Assembly (NCBI RefSeq): GCF_902859695.1
Contig: NZ_CADIJL010000003.1
Coordinates: 1 to 64,000, forward strand
Direction of reading: 5' to 3'
Length of the DNA stretch: 64,000 nt
Origin: Achromobacter ruhlandii
GTDB lineage: Bacteria; Pseudomonadota; Gammaproteobacteria; Burkholderiales; Burkholderiaceae_B
How positions within the stretch are numbered: position 1 is the first letter of the stretch; each line of letters begins with the position of its first letter. The position numbers were made by a program, and so were the translations under genes. A model generated the notes under the pieces. It did no database searches. It was not told where the DNA came from and saw only the letters and a program-made list of their open reading frames with translations. Shown here piece by piece: positions 39,584 through 48,716 of the stretch.

Positions 39584-40580
39584 GCAGGCGCTGCCCGTTA
39601 TCGCGGTGCTGGCCACCGGCGGCACGATCGCCGGCGCCCAGGCCGATGCCACGTCCGCCGGCTACAAGGCCGGTTCGTTCTCGGTGGGCGATCTGCTGGC
39701 GGCGGTGCCGCAATTGTCGAACCTGGCCGAGATCCGCGCCGAGCAGGTTGCCAACGTCGGCAGCCAGAACATGACGCACGACGTGTGGCGCGCGCTGGCG
39801 CAGCGTGTCGAGGCCTTGTGCGCGGATCCGTCCGTTGCCGGCATCGTCATCACGCACGGCACCGACACGCTCGAGGAAACCGCCTACTTCCTGAGCCTGG
39901 TGATTCAGCACGACAAGCCGGTGGTGCTGGTGGGCGCGATGCGTCCGGCCACCGCGCTGGGGGCGGAAGGTCCCGCCAACCTGTACAACGCGGTGGCGCT
40001 GGCGCGCCATCCCGACGCTCGCGGCCGCGGTCCGTTGGTCGTCATGAATGAAGACGTGCACTATGCCCGCGAGATCCAGAAGATCGCCAGCGCCGGCATC
40101 AACGCTTTCGCGTCGCCCAATCGCGGTCGAGCCGGCGTGATGCATGGCGGCACGCCGTGCTTCTATTCGCGCAACACCACCACCCACACGACACAAAGCG
40201 AGTTTTCACTCGCATTACTGGAACAGGCCGGCTGGCCCCGGGTGGACGTCGTCTATGCGCACGCCAATCTGCAGTCGGACGTCATCGACTTCATCGCCCG
40301 CCACGCCGACGGTATCGTGCTGGCCGGCGTGGGCGATGGCAACGCCACCGACCTGGCCATCGACGGTCTGACGCGCGCCGCGGCCGCCGGCGTCGCGGTG
40401 GCGCGGTCCAGCCGTACCGGCAGCGGCTTCGTCGCGCGGGATGTCGAACTGGACGACGCGGCCCTCGGCTTCATCGCCGCCGGCGATCTCAATCCGCAGA
40501 AGGCCAGGATCCTGCTGATGCTGGCACTATGCGTCACGCGCGACACCGCGGCGCTGCAGCGCTGCTTCGATCGTTATTGA
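39576..40580 (+). CDS. L-asparaginase (type II-like, cytoplasmic by sequence)
   Basis: 334 residues. Both catalytic threonine motifs are present: ATGGTIAG (nucleophile Thr17) and HGTDTLEETAYF. It hydrolyses asparagine to aspartate and ammonia. There is no signal peptide, although the sequence resembles periplasmic type II enzymes more than short type I ones. Its ATG lies 8 bases inside the end of parB, so translation is coupled to the partition operon. An inverted repeat follows before the convergent LysR gene. Confidence 0.93.
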   Translation: MPEQALPVIAVLATGGTIAGAQADATSAGYKAGSFSVGDLLAAVPQLSNLAEIRAEQVANVGSQNMTHDVWRALAQRVEALCADPSVAGIVITHGTDTLEETAYFLSLVIQHDKPVVLVGAMRPATALGAEGPANLYNAVALARHPDARGRGPLVVMNEDVHYAREIQKIASAGINAFASPNRGRAGVMHGGTPCFYSRNTTTHTTQSEFSLALLEQAGWPRVDVVYAHANLQSDVIDFIARHADGIVLAGVGDGNATDLAIDGLTRAAAAGVAVARSSRTGSGFVARDVELDDAALGFIAAGDLNPQKARILLMLALCVTRDTAALQRCFDRY

Positions 40581-40588
40581 GATACGCA

Positions 40589-40618
40589 GGGCATTCAAGG
40601 GGCAGCCTTTGAATGCCC
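40589..40618. terminator. Convergent-gene stem-loop between asparaginase and LysR gene
   Basis: Perfect 10-bp arms GGGCATTCAA (40589-40598) and TTGAATGCCC (40609-40618) with a ten-base loop. No T-tract on either side, so termination would be Rho-assisted or inefficient; position between two convergent stops supports a terminator role. Confidence 0.5.
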
Positions 40619-40627
40619 GCGCCGGCG

Positions 40628-41509
40628 TCATGGACCGACCGGCGCATCCGCGCCATGCGCCAGCCCCAGGCTGGTCCGCAACATGTCATAGACCTGCCGC
40701 GTCAGCGGATTGATCAGGTCGCGCCTTATCCACAGGAAGTAGGTCACGTCCGGCAAGGGCGGCAGCCCCTCCTTTTCTCCCAGCACCCGCATTTCCGGCG
40801 CCAGCAGCTCGACGCTGCGCGCCGTCACGCCCAAGCCTGCCCGCAGCGCGGCCTTGATGCCGACCAGGTTGGGCGCGACGTAATTGGTGTGCCAGCGTAC
40901 CTGCGCCTGTTCCAGGGCCGTCAATGCCAGCCGGCGGAAGATACTGGGCTCGTCAGCAAGCACCAGTGGCACGGGCGCGGTCACATCGTGGACATAGTCG
41001 GCCGAAGCCAGCCACACCGTGGGCGAAGTGCGCAATGCCACCCCTTCGAAGTCCTGGTCGAAACGCGTCGAGATCGTCAGGTCCAGTTCGCCCGCGCGTA
41101 GCGCGTCCATCAGGAACGGGCTGCGGTCGGTGCGGATCTCCAGTTTCACGCGCGGCGCCGAGCGCGCGATATGAGTCAGCAGCGTCGGCAGGATGGTGTC
41201 CGCCACATCCAGCGGCGCGCCCAGGCGCAGGTCGCCCTCCAGCGGGCCGTCCTGCAGCGCGCGCAACGCCTCGTCGTTGATGGCAAGCATATGGCGCGCG
41301 TATTCCACCAGCCGCCTGCCATGCGAGGACAGGATCTTGTTGCGGCCCTGCTTTTCGAACAAGGGCAGGCCAAGCGTCGCTTCCAGCCGCTGCATCTGCT
41401 GCGTCACCGCCGATTGCGTCTTGTGCAGCCGGTTGGCGGCCTCGGAGAACGTTTCGTGGCGCGCGATCGCGGTCAGCGTACGCAGCAGGTCGAGGTCGAG
41501 ATGGCGCAT
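40628..41509 (-). CDS. LysR-family transcriptional regulator
   Basis: 293 residues. N-terminal winged [47 protein letters not shown], followed by the periplasmic-binding-type effector domain (about 95-280). It is divergent from the thiol dioxygenase gene with a 130-base gap, the usual position for a LysR activator of the neighbouring operon. A sulfur amino acid or its oxidation product is a reasonable inducer, by context only. A perfect DnaA box lies in its 3' part at 40726-40734. Confidence 0.93.
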   Translation of the reverse strand: MRHLDLDLLRTLTAIARHETFSEAANRLHKTQSAVTQQMQRLEATLGLPLFEKQGRNKILSSHGRRLVEYARHMLAINDEALRALQDGPLEGDLRLGAPLDVADTILPTLLTHIARSAPRVKLEIRTDRSPFLMDALRAGELDLTISTRFDQDFEGVALRTSPTVWLASADYVHDVTAPVPLVLADEPSIFRRLALTALEQAQVRWHTNYVAPNLVGIKAALRAGLGVTARSVELLAPEMRVLGEKEGLPPLPDVTYFLWIRRDLINPLTRQVYDMLRTSLGLAHGADAPVGP

Positions 41510-41639
41510 GGCGGGTGCAGCAAAGGGCAGGGGAAGTATTAGAAACGCTTATGGAATATTAAGGCAATTTAAATTGTTGGACCTCGCTTGCGGCGATACA
41601 GTGGCTGAAATAACTCATGGAACACGAGGGAAAATCACT
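41510..41639. promoter_or_regulatory. Divergent LysR/thiol dioxygenase control region
   Basis: 130 bases, clearly AT-richer than the genes (around 41540-41580). It should hold both promoters and the LysR operator. Several T-N11-A pairs occur but none stands out, so I give no single operator. Confidence 0.4.
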
Positions 41640-42227
41640 GTGAGCACCACGCACCCCCACCAGCAGGGCATCGACACTGCCATCGGAAATATTAAAAATA
41701 CTTTAGGAAATAAGGGCCTGAACCGCAACAGCCTGAAGGCCGTGCTGGATGAGCTGATCGGCCTGGCCAGCCACACCGACTGGTGGGGCCAGGACCGCTA
41801 CCCGGCGCCGGAAGAGGGCGAGCGCCAGGCGCGCTACCTGATCGGCGAAGACGCCGACAAGCGCTACGCGCTCTACCTGAACGTGATGCGCCCCGGCAAG
41901 CAGATCGTGCCGCACAACCACACCACCTGGGCCTGTATCGCCGCCGTGGAAGGGGTGGAATACAACTACGTCTACGACCGCACCGACGACGGTTCGGTGC
42001 CGGGCGTGGGCCGCCTGGAAAAGACCGGCACCGTGGTGGTGGGACCCGGCACCGGCATCGCGCTGATGCCCGACGACATCCATGCCGTCGAGATCCAGGG
42101 CGACAGCGTCATCCGCCACCTGCACATGTATGGCCGCGCCCTGGAGACGCTGACCGAACGACTCGCTTTCGACCTGGCGGCAGGCACCTGCAAGGTCATG
42201 CCGATCGGCGTGCAGACGCGTCGCTGA
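41640..42227 (+). CDS. Cysteine dioxygenase-type cupin (thiol dioxygenase)
   Basis: 195 residues, start GTG at 41640 with GGGA eight bases before it. Cupin iron ligands are H92 and H94 in [14 protein letters not shown] and H148 in [12 protein letters not shown]. Members oxidise free thiols: cysteine to cysteine sulfinate, or 3-mercaptopropionate. The sequence belongs to the [12 protein letters not shown] bacterial subgroup, whose substrate cannot be settled by eye. First gene of an operon with a transsulfuration-type lyase and a rhodanese, divergent from LysR, which fits cysteine breakdown. Confidence 0.85.
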   Translation: MSTTHPHQQGIDTAIGNIKNTLGNKGLNRNSLKAVLDELIGLASHTDWWGQDRYPAPEEGERQARYLIGEDADKRYALYLNVMRPGKQIVPHNHTTWACIAAVEGVEYNYVYDRTDDGSVPGVGRLEKTGTVVVGPGTGIALMPDDIHAVEIQGDSVIRHLHMYGRALETLTERLAFDLAAGTCKVMPIGVQTRR

Positions 42228-42232
42228 GCATC

Positions 42233-43444
42233 ATGAACAAGCCCCTGCGGCCCGCGACGCGCCTGCTGCGCGCCGGGCGTCCCCATGCCGGCTGGGTCAA
42301 TACCCCGGTCACGCGCGCCAGCACCTATGTGTTCGACAGCGTCGCGGCCTGGCGTGACACCCGCGCCCGCCGCGAACAGGAACGCCTGCCGTCATACGGC
42401 GCGCGCGGCACCGACAGCACGCACGCGCTGGAAGACGCGCTGGTCGAGCTGGAGCAGGGCCATCGCGCCCAGCTGTATCCCACGGGTCAGGCCGCCATCG
42501 CCGTCGTGCTGCTGGCCTATCTGCGCGCCGGCGATCACGTGCTGGTGACCGACGCGGTCTATGAACCGGTGCGCCGCTTCTGCGCCGAGCACCTGGCGCG
42601 GCTGGGCATCGAATTCACCTTCTATCGGCCGGACGGCGCCGGCCTGGCGCAGCTGCTGCGTCCCAACACGCGCATGATCTATGCCGAGTCGCCCGGCTCG
42701 CTGACCTACGAGATGCCGGACCTGCGGCAGCTGGCCGAGTTGGCGCGGCGCCACGATTGCTGGCTGGCTGTGGATAACACCTGGGCGTCGGGATTGCTAT
42801 GCCAGCCGCTGGCGCTGGGCGCGGATATCTCGATCCTCGCCGCCACCAAATACCTGGGCGGCCATGCCGACGTGATGATGGGCGCGGTGGTGACCAATGC
42901 CCGCGCCTGGCGCGCGCTGGAACGCGCCAGCATCGACTTCGGCCAGACCGTCGGCGCCGACGACGCCTTCCTGGTGCTGCGCGGCATGCGTTCGCTGCCG
43001 CTGCGCATGGCGCAGCACGCCCGCAGCGCCCTGCGCGTGGCCCAGTGGCTGCAGGGCAGGGCGGAAGTGGCGCGCGTGCTGTGCCCGGCCTTGCCCGACG
43101 ATCCCGCGCATGCGGTCTGGCGGCGCGAATGCTCCGGCGCGAACGGCCTGCTGACGCTTGAGTTCGCCGCCGGCATCGCCGACGCCGACATGGAACGCGC
43201 CATCGACGCGCTGCGCCTGTTCGGCATCGGCGCCTCCTGGGGCGGCTTCGAAAGCCTGGTGATTCCCGTCAATCTGGCCAAGGCGCGTTCCCTGCCCGTC
43301 GCCGCGCACGGCGCCATGTTGCGCCTGCATATCGGCCTGGAGGACCCGGACGACCTGATCGCCGACCTCGAACAGGCATTCGGCCAATTGCGGCCGAGCC
43401 TGCAGGCCCCGAACTCCCATTCTCCCGATTCCCTGCGGATTTAA
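42233..43444 (+). CDS. metC: Cystathionine beta-lyase-like PLP enzyme (MetC type)
   Basis: 403 residues of the Cys/Met metabolism PLP family. Markers: GARGTDSTHALEDALVELEQGH, LYPTGQAAIAVVLLAYL, YAESPGSLTYEMPDL, LAVDNTWASG and the PLP lysine in ILAATKYLGGHADVMMG. Cystathionine beta-lyases cleave cystathionine, and often cysteine, to pyruvate and ammonia with release of thiol. Its place between a thiol dioxygenase and a rhodanese suggests degradation rather than methionine synthesis. It starts 5 bases after the dioxygenase. A perfect DnaA box is inside at 42769-42777. Confidence 0.88.
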   Translation: MNKPLRPATRLLRAGRPHAGWVNTPVTRASTYVFDSVAAWRDTRARREQERLPSYGARGTDSTHALEDALVELEQGHRAQLYPTGQAAIAVVLLAYLRAGDHVLVTDAVYEPVRRFCAEHLARLGIEFTFYRPDGAGLAQLLRPNTRMIYAESPGSLTYEMPDLRQLAELARRHDCWLAVDNTWASGLLCQPLALGADISILAATKYLGGHADVMMGAVVTNARAWRALERASIDFGQTVGADDAFLVLRGMRSLPLRMAQHARSALRVAQWLQGRAEVARVLCPALPDDPAHAVWRRECSGANGLLTLEFAAGIADADMERAIDALRLFGIGASWGGFESLVIPVNLAKARSLPVAAHGAMLRLHIGLEDPDDLIADLEQAFGQLRPSLQAPNSHSPDSLRI

Positions 43445-43446
43445 CG

Positions 43447-45042
43447 ATGCATTCCCATTCCGACCTGAAACTGGCCGATATCGACTCGCACACCCTCAAG
43501 GGCTGGCTGCACGACGGCGGCGAGATTGCGCTGCTGGACGTGCGCGAACACGGCCAGTATGGCGAGTCCCATCTGTTCTATGCGGCGCCCGTGCCGTTCA
43601 GCCGGCTCGAGGCCGACATCGCGCGCCTGGCGCCGCGCCGCGACGTGCGCATGGTGGTCTATGACGAAGGTGGCGAGGACGACGTCGCCGCGCGTTCGGC
43701 GACAGCGTTGCGCGCCCTGGGCTACACGCGGGTCTATCGCCTCGCCGGCGGCATCGCGCAATGGCAGCGCGACGGCTATGCGGCCTTCGCCGGGGTCAAC
43801 GTGCCGAGCAAGACCTTTGGCGAACTGGCCGAAGAGGTTTTCCACACCCCGCGCATCAGCGCCGCCGAGCTGGCCGAGCGCCAGCGCCGTGGCGACAACC
43901 TGGTCGTGCTGGACGGCCGGCCCTACAGCGAGTACCAGAAGATGAGCATTCCCGGCGGCATCTGCTGCCCCAACGGCGAGCTGGCGCTGCGCGCCCACAC
44001 GCTGGCGCGCGACCCGAACACCACCATCGTGGTCAATTGCGCCGGCCGCACGCGCAGCATCATCGGCGCGCAGACGCTCATCAACCTGGGCGTGCCCAAC
44101 CCCGTCTATGCGCTGGAGAACGGCACGCAGGGTTGGTATCTGGCGGACTTCAAGCTGGACCACGGCGCCAGCCGCCGCTACGACGACACGGTGGCCGCCG
44201 CGGACCTGCCCGACCTGGCGCAGCGCTCGGCCGGCCTGGCGCGTCGTCATGGCGTGCCGGAAGTGAATGCCGCGCAGGTACGCGCATGGCTCGACGACGC
44301 CAGCCGCAGCACCTTCCTGTGCGACGTGCGCAGCGCCGAGGAATTCGCGCGCGGCTCGCTGCCAGGCGCCCAGCACACGCCTGGCGGCCAGTTGATCCAG
44401 GCCACCGACCAATACCTGGCGGTGCGCGGCGCACGCATCGTGGTGTTCGATGGCGAAGGCGTGCGCGCGCCGGTGGTGGCCAGTTGGCTGCGCCAGATGG
44501 GCTGGGACGCGAGCGTGTTGCGGGAAGGCGTGGCCGCCGACCTGCAAGCGCCGCTCGCCCCGGCGGCGGAGCCCGCGTTGACGCTGCTCGACGACGCGGC
44601 CCTGGTCGACGCGCAGGCGCAAGGCGCCCAGTTGCTCGACATCCGTCCCAGCATGCGCTATCGCGCGCAGCACATCGATGGGGCGCGCTGGTCGGTGCGG
44701 CCGCGTTTTGCCGACCTGGCGCTGGATCCCTCGCGTCCGCTGGTGCTGCTGGCCGAAGAGCGCGCGGTGGCCGCCTGGGCCGCGGCGGACCTGCGCGCGC
44801 TCGGCGTGCGCGACGTCAAGGCCAACCTGGGCACGCCCGCGGGCTGGTCGGCTGCCGGCCTGGCGCTGGTGTCCACGCCGGCCGAACCGGCCGACGCCGA
44901 TTGCATCGACTACCTGTTCTTCGTGCACGACCGCCACGACGGCAACAAGGCCGCCGCGCGCCAGTACCTCGCCTGGGAGACCAACCTGGTCAAGCAGATC
45001 GACGCGCGCGAACGCGCCGCCTACCGCTTCCCGGCCGGGTGA
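43447..45042 (+). CDS. Four-domain rhodanese-like sulfurtransferase
   Basis: 531 residues with four consecutive rhodanese modules (about 5-115, 130-240, 265-365, 375-490). Only the second keeps an active-site cysteine, Cys198 in the loop VVNCAGRTRS. The equivalents elsewhere are YDEGGED, FDGEGVR and LAEERAV, all without cysteine. Rhodaneses carry sulfane sulfur as persulfide. It starts 2 bases after the lyase stop, and sulfur released by that enzyme could be its substrate. A 22-bp palindrome follows. Confidence 0.9.
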   Translation: MHSHSDLKLADIDSHTLKGWLHDGGEIALLDVREHGQYGESHLFYAAPVPFSRLEADIARLAPRRDVRMVVYDEGGEDDVAARSATALRALGYTRVYRLAGGIAQWQRDGYAAFAGVNVPSKTFGELAEEVFHTPRISAAELAERQRRGDNLVVLDGRPYSEYQKMSIPGGICCPNGELALRAHTLARDPNTTIVVNCAGRTRSIIGAQTLINLGVPNPVYALENGTQGWYLADFKLDHGASRRYDDTVAAADLPDLAQRSAGLARRHGVPEVNAAQVRAWLDDASRSTFLCDVRSAEEFARGSLPGAQHTPGGQLIQATDQYLAVRGARIVVFDGEGVRAPVVASWLRQMGWDASVLREGVAADLQAPLAPAAEPALTLLDDAALVDAQAQGAQLLDIRPSMRYRAQHIDGARWSVRPRFADLALDPSRPLVLLAEERAVAAWAAADLRALGVRDVKANLGTPAGWSAAGLALVSTPAEPADADCIDYLFFVHDRHDGNKAAARQYLAWETNLVKQIDARERAAYRFPAG

Positions 45043-45063
45043 CCGCCGCGACTGCATGACCCT

Positions 45064-45085
45064 CGCGGCCGCCATGGCGGCCGCG
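45064..45085. repeat. Perfect 22-bp GC palindrome between rhodanese and Bug genes
   Basis: Arms CGCGGCCGCCA (45064-45074) and TGGCGGCCGCG (45075-45085), no spacer. As RNA it would fold into a strong hairpin after the small loop opens; no T-tract follows. It may separate expression of the operon enzymes from the binding protein. Confidence 0.7.
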
Positions 45086-45208
45086 CGCAACGCTTCATCC
45101 GATCAGCACGCCCCGACGCTTTCGACGGCGGGGCGCGGACGGTTCATGGCGAACCGAAATGCAATGGACGGCCGAGCATCCGGCCGCCAACCACAAGGGG
45201 AAATACCG

Positions 45209-46210
45209 ATGAACAAGCTCAACCTGCAGCATGCCTGCAAGACCGCCGCGGCCCTGGCCTGCCTGGCCTGGGGGATGAACGCCCACGCCCAGGCGCCGGC
45301 GCCATTGGCCGACTATCCCAAGCAGGCGATCACCGTGGTGTCGCCGTTCCCGCCCGGGGGCGGCAATGATGGCGTGGCGCGTCTCATCGCGCAGGAACTG
45401 GGCGCCCTTATCGGCCAGAGCGTGGTGGTGGAAAACCGCTCCGGCGCGGGCGGCAACGTTGGCACCTCGCAGGTGTCGCGCGCCAAGCCCGATGGCTACA
45501 CGCTGGTGATGTCGCAGACCAGCGTCATGGCGGTCAACCCGCGCCTCTACAAGAACGTGGGCTTCGATCCGCTCAAGGATTTCGTGCCGATCTCGCAGAT
45601 CACCTCGGCACCGCTAGTGCTGGTGGCGCGCAGCGAAAGCGCCTACAAATCGCTGGGCGATTATCTGGACGCCGCGCGCAAGCAGCCGGGCGTCATCACC
45701 TACGCCACGCCTGGCAACGGCACCATGAGCCACCTGATGGGGGCGCTGCTGTCGCAGAAGGCCAACGTCAAGCTGGTGCACGTGCCGTACCGTGGCGCCG
45801 CGCCCGCCATCACCGACCTGATGGGCGGCACGGTCGACATGCTGATCACCTCGCCGGCCTCGGCCGAGCCGATGGTGGCGGCCGGCAAGCTGCGCATCCT
45901 TGCGCTGAGCCATGAGAACGGCATCGGCATCTTCAAGGGCGCGCCGACGCTTGGCCAATCCGGCATGGACGGCATCACGGCCGACGACTGGTACGGCCTG
46001 TTCGCGCCGGCCGGCACGCCGCCCGAACGCGTCGCCTACCTGGCGCAGGCGGTGGCGCAGGCCATGAAGTCGCCTAACGTCATCGCCAAGATCCAGGCCG
46101 GCGGCAGCCAGCCCGTCGGCAGCGCGCCCGATGCGTTCGGCAAGCGCCTGCAGCAGGACACCGCGTACTGGGCAGACATGGTGAAGGTTGCGGGCGTGTC
46201 GGTGGATTGA
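45209..46210 (+). CDS. Bug-family periplasmic substrate-binding protein
   Basis: 333 residues. Signal peptide cut near NAHA-QA (residue 27). Mature part YPKQAITVVSPFPPGGGNDGVARLIAQEL, VVVENRSGAGGNVGTSQVSRAKPDGYTLVM, VPYRGAAPAITDLMGGTVDMLI is the standard Bug/TctC pattern; many occur orphaned in this bacterial family. No TctA/TctB partner lies nearby. AAGGGGAAA precedes the ATG. It lies 166 bases after the rhodanese and may bind a sulfur-containing organic acid, judged from context alone. Confidence 0.9.
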   Translation: MNKLNLQHACKTAAALACLAWGMNAHAQAPAPLADYPKQAITVVSPFPPGGGNDGVARLIAQELGALIGQSVVVENRSGAGGNVGTSQVSRAKPDGYTLVMSQTSVMAVNPRLYKNVGFDPLKDFVPISQITSAPLVLVARSESAYKSLGDYLDAARKQPGVITYATPGNGTMSHLMGALLSQKANVKLVHVPYRGAAPAITDLMGGTVDMLITSPASAEPMVAAGKLRILALSHENGIGIFKGAPTLGQSGMDGITADDWYGLFAPAGTPPERVAYLAQAVAQAMKSPNVIAKIQAGGSQPVGSAPDAFGKRLQQDTAYWADMVKVAGVSVD

Positions 46211-46217
46211 GGCGGCG

Positions 46218-46979
46218 CTACACCACCAGCATCTTGCCGACCGCGTTCTTCAGGGCCGCGAAGGCCGGCTGCTTCTGCGCATTGGTGTTGGTGACGAGGT
46301 GATCGATGCGGTTCACCTCGCAGTACGACACCCGGCTGCACAGGCCGATCTTGCTGAAGTCGGCCAGCAGGATGCGCTGTTTGGCGTTGGCCGCCATGGC
46401 GCGCGCCACCTCGGCTTCGCGCAGGTCGTAGCTGGTGGCGCCGCATTCGGCATCCACGCCCACCGGCGACAGCAACGCCACGTCGGCGCGGTAGCGGTGG
46501 ATTTCGGCGATGGTGATGTCGCCGGCGGTGGCGCACACTGGCCCGCCCACCGATCCGCCCAGCATGATGAGTTCATTGGCGCCGCTACCGGCGGCGCCGA
46601 CCTTGAGCGCCACGTCGAACGAATTGGTGATGAGGGTCAGGCCGCTCAGCTTGGCCAGTTCGTCCGCCAGCATGCTGGTGGTGCTGCCGGCGTCCAGGAA
46701 CAGCGTCTGGCCGCTCGTCACCAGGCCGGCGGCGGCGCGCGCGATGGCGCGCTTGTACTTGACGCGGGTGTGCACGCGCTCGGTGATCGGCGGCTCGCTG
46801 TGCACCGGCACCGCGCCGCCATGCACGCGGCGCAATTCGCCCATCGCCTCCAGTTCCAGCAGATCGCGCCGGACGGTCTCCCGCGATACCCCCAATTCGC
46901 CGACGATACGGTCGGTCGATACCTGCTGCAGCGAAGACAGCAGGGCGCGGATTCTCTGATACCGCTCTTCTTGCCACAT
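46218..46979 (-). CDS. DeoR-family transcriptional regulator
   Basis: 253 residues. N-terminal HTH ERYQRIRALLSSLQQVSTDRIVGELGVSRETVRRDLLELEAMGELRRVHGGAV is the DeoR signature; the C-terminal sugar-phosphate-sensing fold follows with LFLDAGSTTSMLADEL and LLADFSKIG. DeoR proteins usually repress sugar or polyol genes and respond to a phosphorylated intermediate. It lies 17 bases after the ABC permease in the same direction, so it probably controls the importer and perhaps the divergent enzymes at 51-56 kb. Confidence 0.92.
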   Translation of the reverse strand: MWQEERYQRIRALLSSLQQVSTDRIVGELGVSRETVRRDLLELEAMGELRRVHGGAVPVHSEPPITERVHTRVKYKRAIARAAAGLVTSGQTLFLDAGSTTSMLADELAKLSGLTLITNSFDVALKVGAAGSGANELIMLGGSVGGPVCATAGDITIAEIHRYRADVALLSPVGVDAECGATSYDLREAEVARAMAANAKQRILLADFSKIGLCSRVSYCEVNRIDHLVTNTNAQKQPAFAALKNAVGKMLVV

Positions 46980-46996
46980 ATCGGATGCTTCCTAAT

Positions 46997-48679
46997 CTAT
47001 TTGCGGCGTCGCGTCGGCAGCGCGATCAACGCGCGCATCGCCAGCAGCGAACCGCCCACGACCAGCATGATAAGCGTCGAATAGGCCGCCGCCTGCGAGA
47101 CGAACCCCGCTTCGTCCAGCCGCAGTACGGAAACCGGCGCGACGCTGACCGACGGCGTGACCAGGAAGATCACCGCCGACAGCGTCACCATGGAACGCAT
47201 GAACAGGAAAAAGAACACGCCCAGCACCGTTGGGGCGATCTGCGGCAGCACCGCGTCGCGCAGCACCTGCAGGGTGCCGCCGCCCAGGCAGTTCACCGCC
47301 TCCTCCAGCGCCTGCGGCACCGCGCGCATGCCGGTCATCATCGTCAGGAAGCCCTGCGTGTGATAGTGGTAGAAGTTGCACAGCGCGATCAGCGCGGCGC
47401 TGCCGTACAGCGCGTAGAGCGGATTGGCGGGCGAGTTGAAGGCGAAGATGTACGACAGCCCCAGCACCAGCCCCGGCACGCCCACCGGCAGCACCGACAC
47501 CAGGTACACCAGCTTGGCCCAGGCGCGCGGGATGCGGCACACGCCGAAGGTCAGGAAGAACAGCAGCAGCACCCCGCCGGCCGCGGCCGCCAGCGACAGG
47601 TATAGCGAGGTCCACAACGGCGCATAACCGCCGCTGACGGTGATGTCGTAGTGCTTCAAAGTCCACTCCATGCGGTAGGGCCACAGCCGCATGAAGCTGG
47701 CGAACACCACCGTGCCCACCGTCACCACGATGGCGCTGGCGCACAGCAATACGCCGGCCGTGAACGCCAGGTCGCGGCCGCGCGCCGGCTGCGGCGTGAC
47801 GCGCAGCCCGCTGGGCGAGGCGGCGCCGAACTGGCGCTGCGACGCCACCCGTTCGATCTGCACCGAGATCAGCGACGGCAGCAGCAGCAGGATGCCGACC
47901 ACCGAGCCCATGCCGAAATTCATCTGCCCCGACACCTGGCTGTAGATCTCGGTGGCCAGCACACGATAGTTGCCGCCGATCACCGCGGCGTTGCCGAAGT
48001 CGGTGATGGTGATGACGAACACGACGAACGCCGCGCTCAGCAGCCCGAACTTGCAGTTGGGCAGCGTGATGTCGAAGAACTGCCGCGCGCTCGACGCGCC
48101 CATCACCTCGGCCGCGTCGTAATAACGCGCATCGGTGTTGCGCAGCGCCGCCTGCAGGATCAGCACGGCCTGGGGCAGGGCGTAGAACACGTTCGAGATC
48201 AGCAGGCCCCAGAAGCCGTAGATATCGAATTCCCACCCGGTCCAGCGATGCACCAAGCCGTTACGGCCGAGCAGGAAGATCAGCCCCAGCCCCTGCACCA
48301 GCGACGGCGCCAGCAGCGGCAGCACCAGCGCCAGTTTCGCCAGCGCCTTGCCGCGCATGCGGCTGCGGTCCAGCCCGAAAGCGATGGCAAAGCCCAGCAG
48401 CAGGCTGACGACGGTGGTGGCCGCGCTCATCGTCAGGCTGTTGGCGGTGGCGGTCAGGATGCCGCGGGTGGCGAACACCTCGGCGTAATTGCCCAGGCCG
48501 ATAGCGCCGTCCTTTTCCACCAGGCTGCGCCAGCCGACCGTGGCCAATGGATACAGGAAGAACAACGCCAGCCCGGCCATCGGAATGCCAACGCAGGTCC
48601 AGAGCAACACCCGGTCCAGCGACACGGACGCGCGGCCGGCGCGGGACGACGCGGCGGCGCCGATACGAACCGTATTCAT
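46997..48679 (-). CDS. ABC transporter permease, fused two-domain type
   Basis: 560 residues with two binding-protein-dependent permease domains in one chain (about 60-265 and 345-545), roughly twelve membrane segments. The cytoplasmic EAA loops read DAAEVMGASSARQFFDITLPNCK and EEAVNCLGGGTLQVLRDAVLPQI. This fused layout is typical of iron(III) (FbpB), thiamine and 2-aminoethylphosphonate-type importers. It starts 38 bases after the ATPase and is followed by the DeoR gene. Confidence 0.9.
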   Translation of the reverse strand: MNTVRIGAAASSRAGRASVSLDRVLLWTCVGIPMAGLALFFLYPLATVGWRSLVEKDGAIGLGNYAEVFATRGILTATANSLTMSAATTVVSLLLGFAIAFGLDRSRMRGKALAKLALVLPLLAPSLVQGLGLIFLLGRNGLVHRWTGWEFDIYGFWGLLISNVFYALPQAVLILQAALRNTDARYYDAAEVMGASSARQFFDITLPNCKFGLLSAAFVVFVITITDFGNAAVIGGNYRVLATEIYSQVSGQMNFGMGSVVGILLLLPSLISVQIERVASQRQFGAASPSGLRVTPQPARGRDLAFTAGVLLCASAIVVTVGTVVFASFMRLWPYRMEWTLKHYDITVSGGYAPLWTSLYLSLAAAAGGVLLLFFLTFGVCRIPRAWAKLVYLVSVLPVGVPGLVLGLSYIFAFNSPANPLYALYGSAALIALCNFYHYHTQGFLTMMTGMRAVPQALEEAVNCLGGGTLQVLRDAVLPQIAPTVLGVFFFLFMRSMVTLSAVIFLVTPSVSVAPVSVLRLDEAGFVSQAAAYSTLIMLVVGGSLLAMRALIALPTRRRK

Positions 48680-48716
48680 ACTCGGACTCCCGCGCGTGCC
48701 GGCGTGGCGGACGCAG

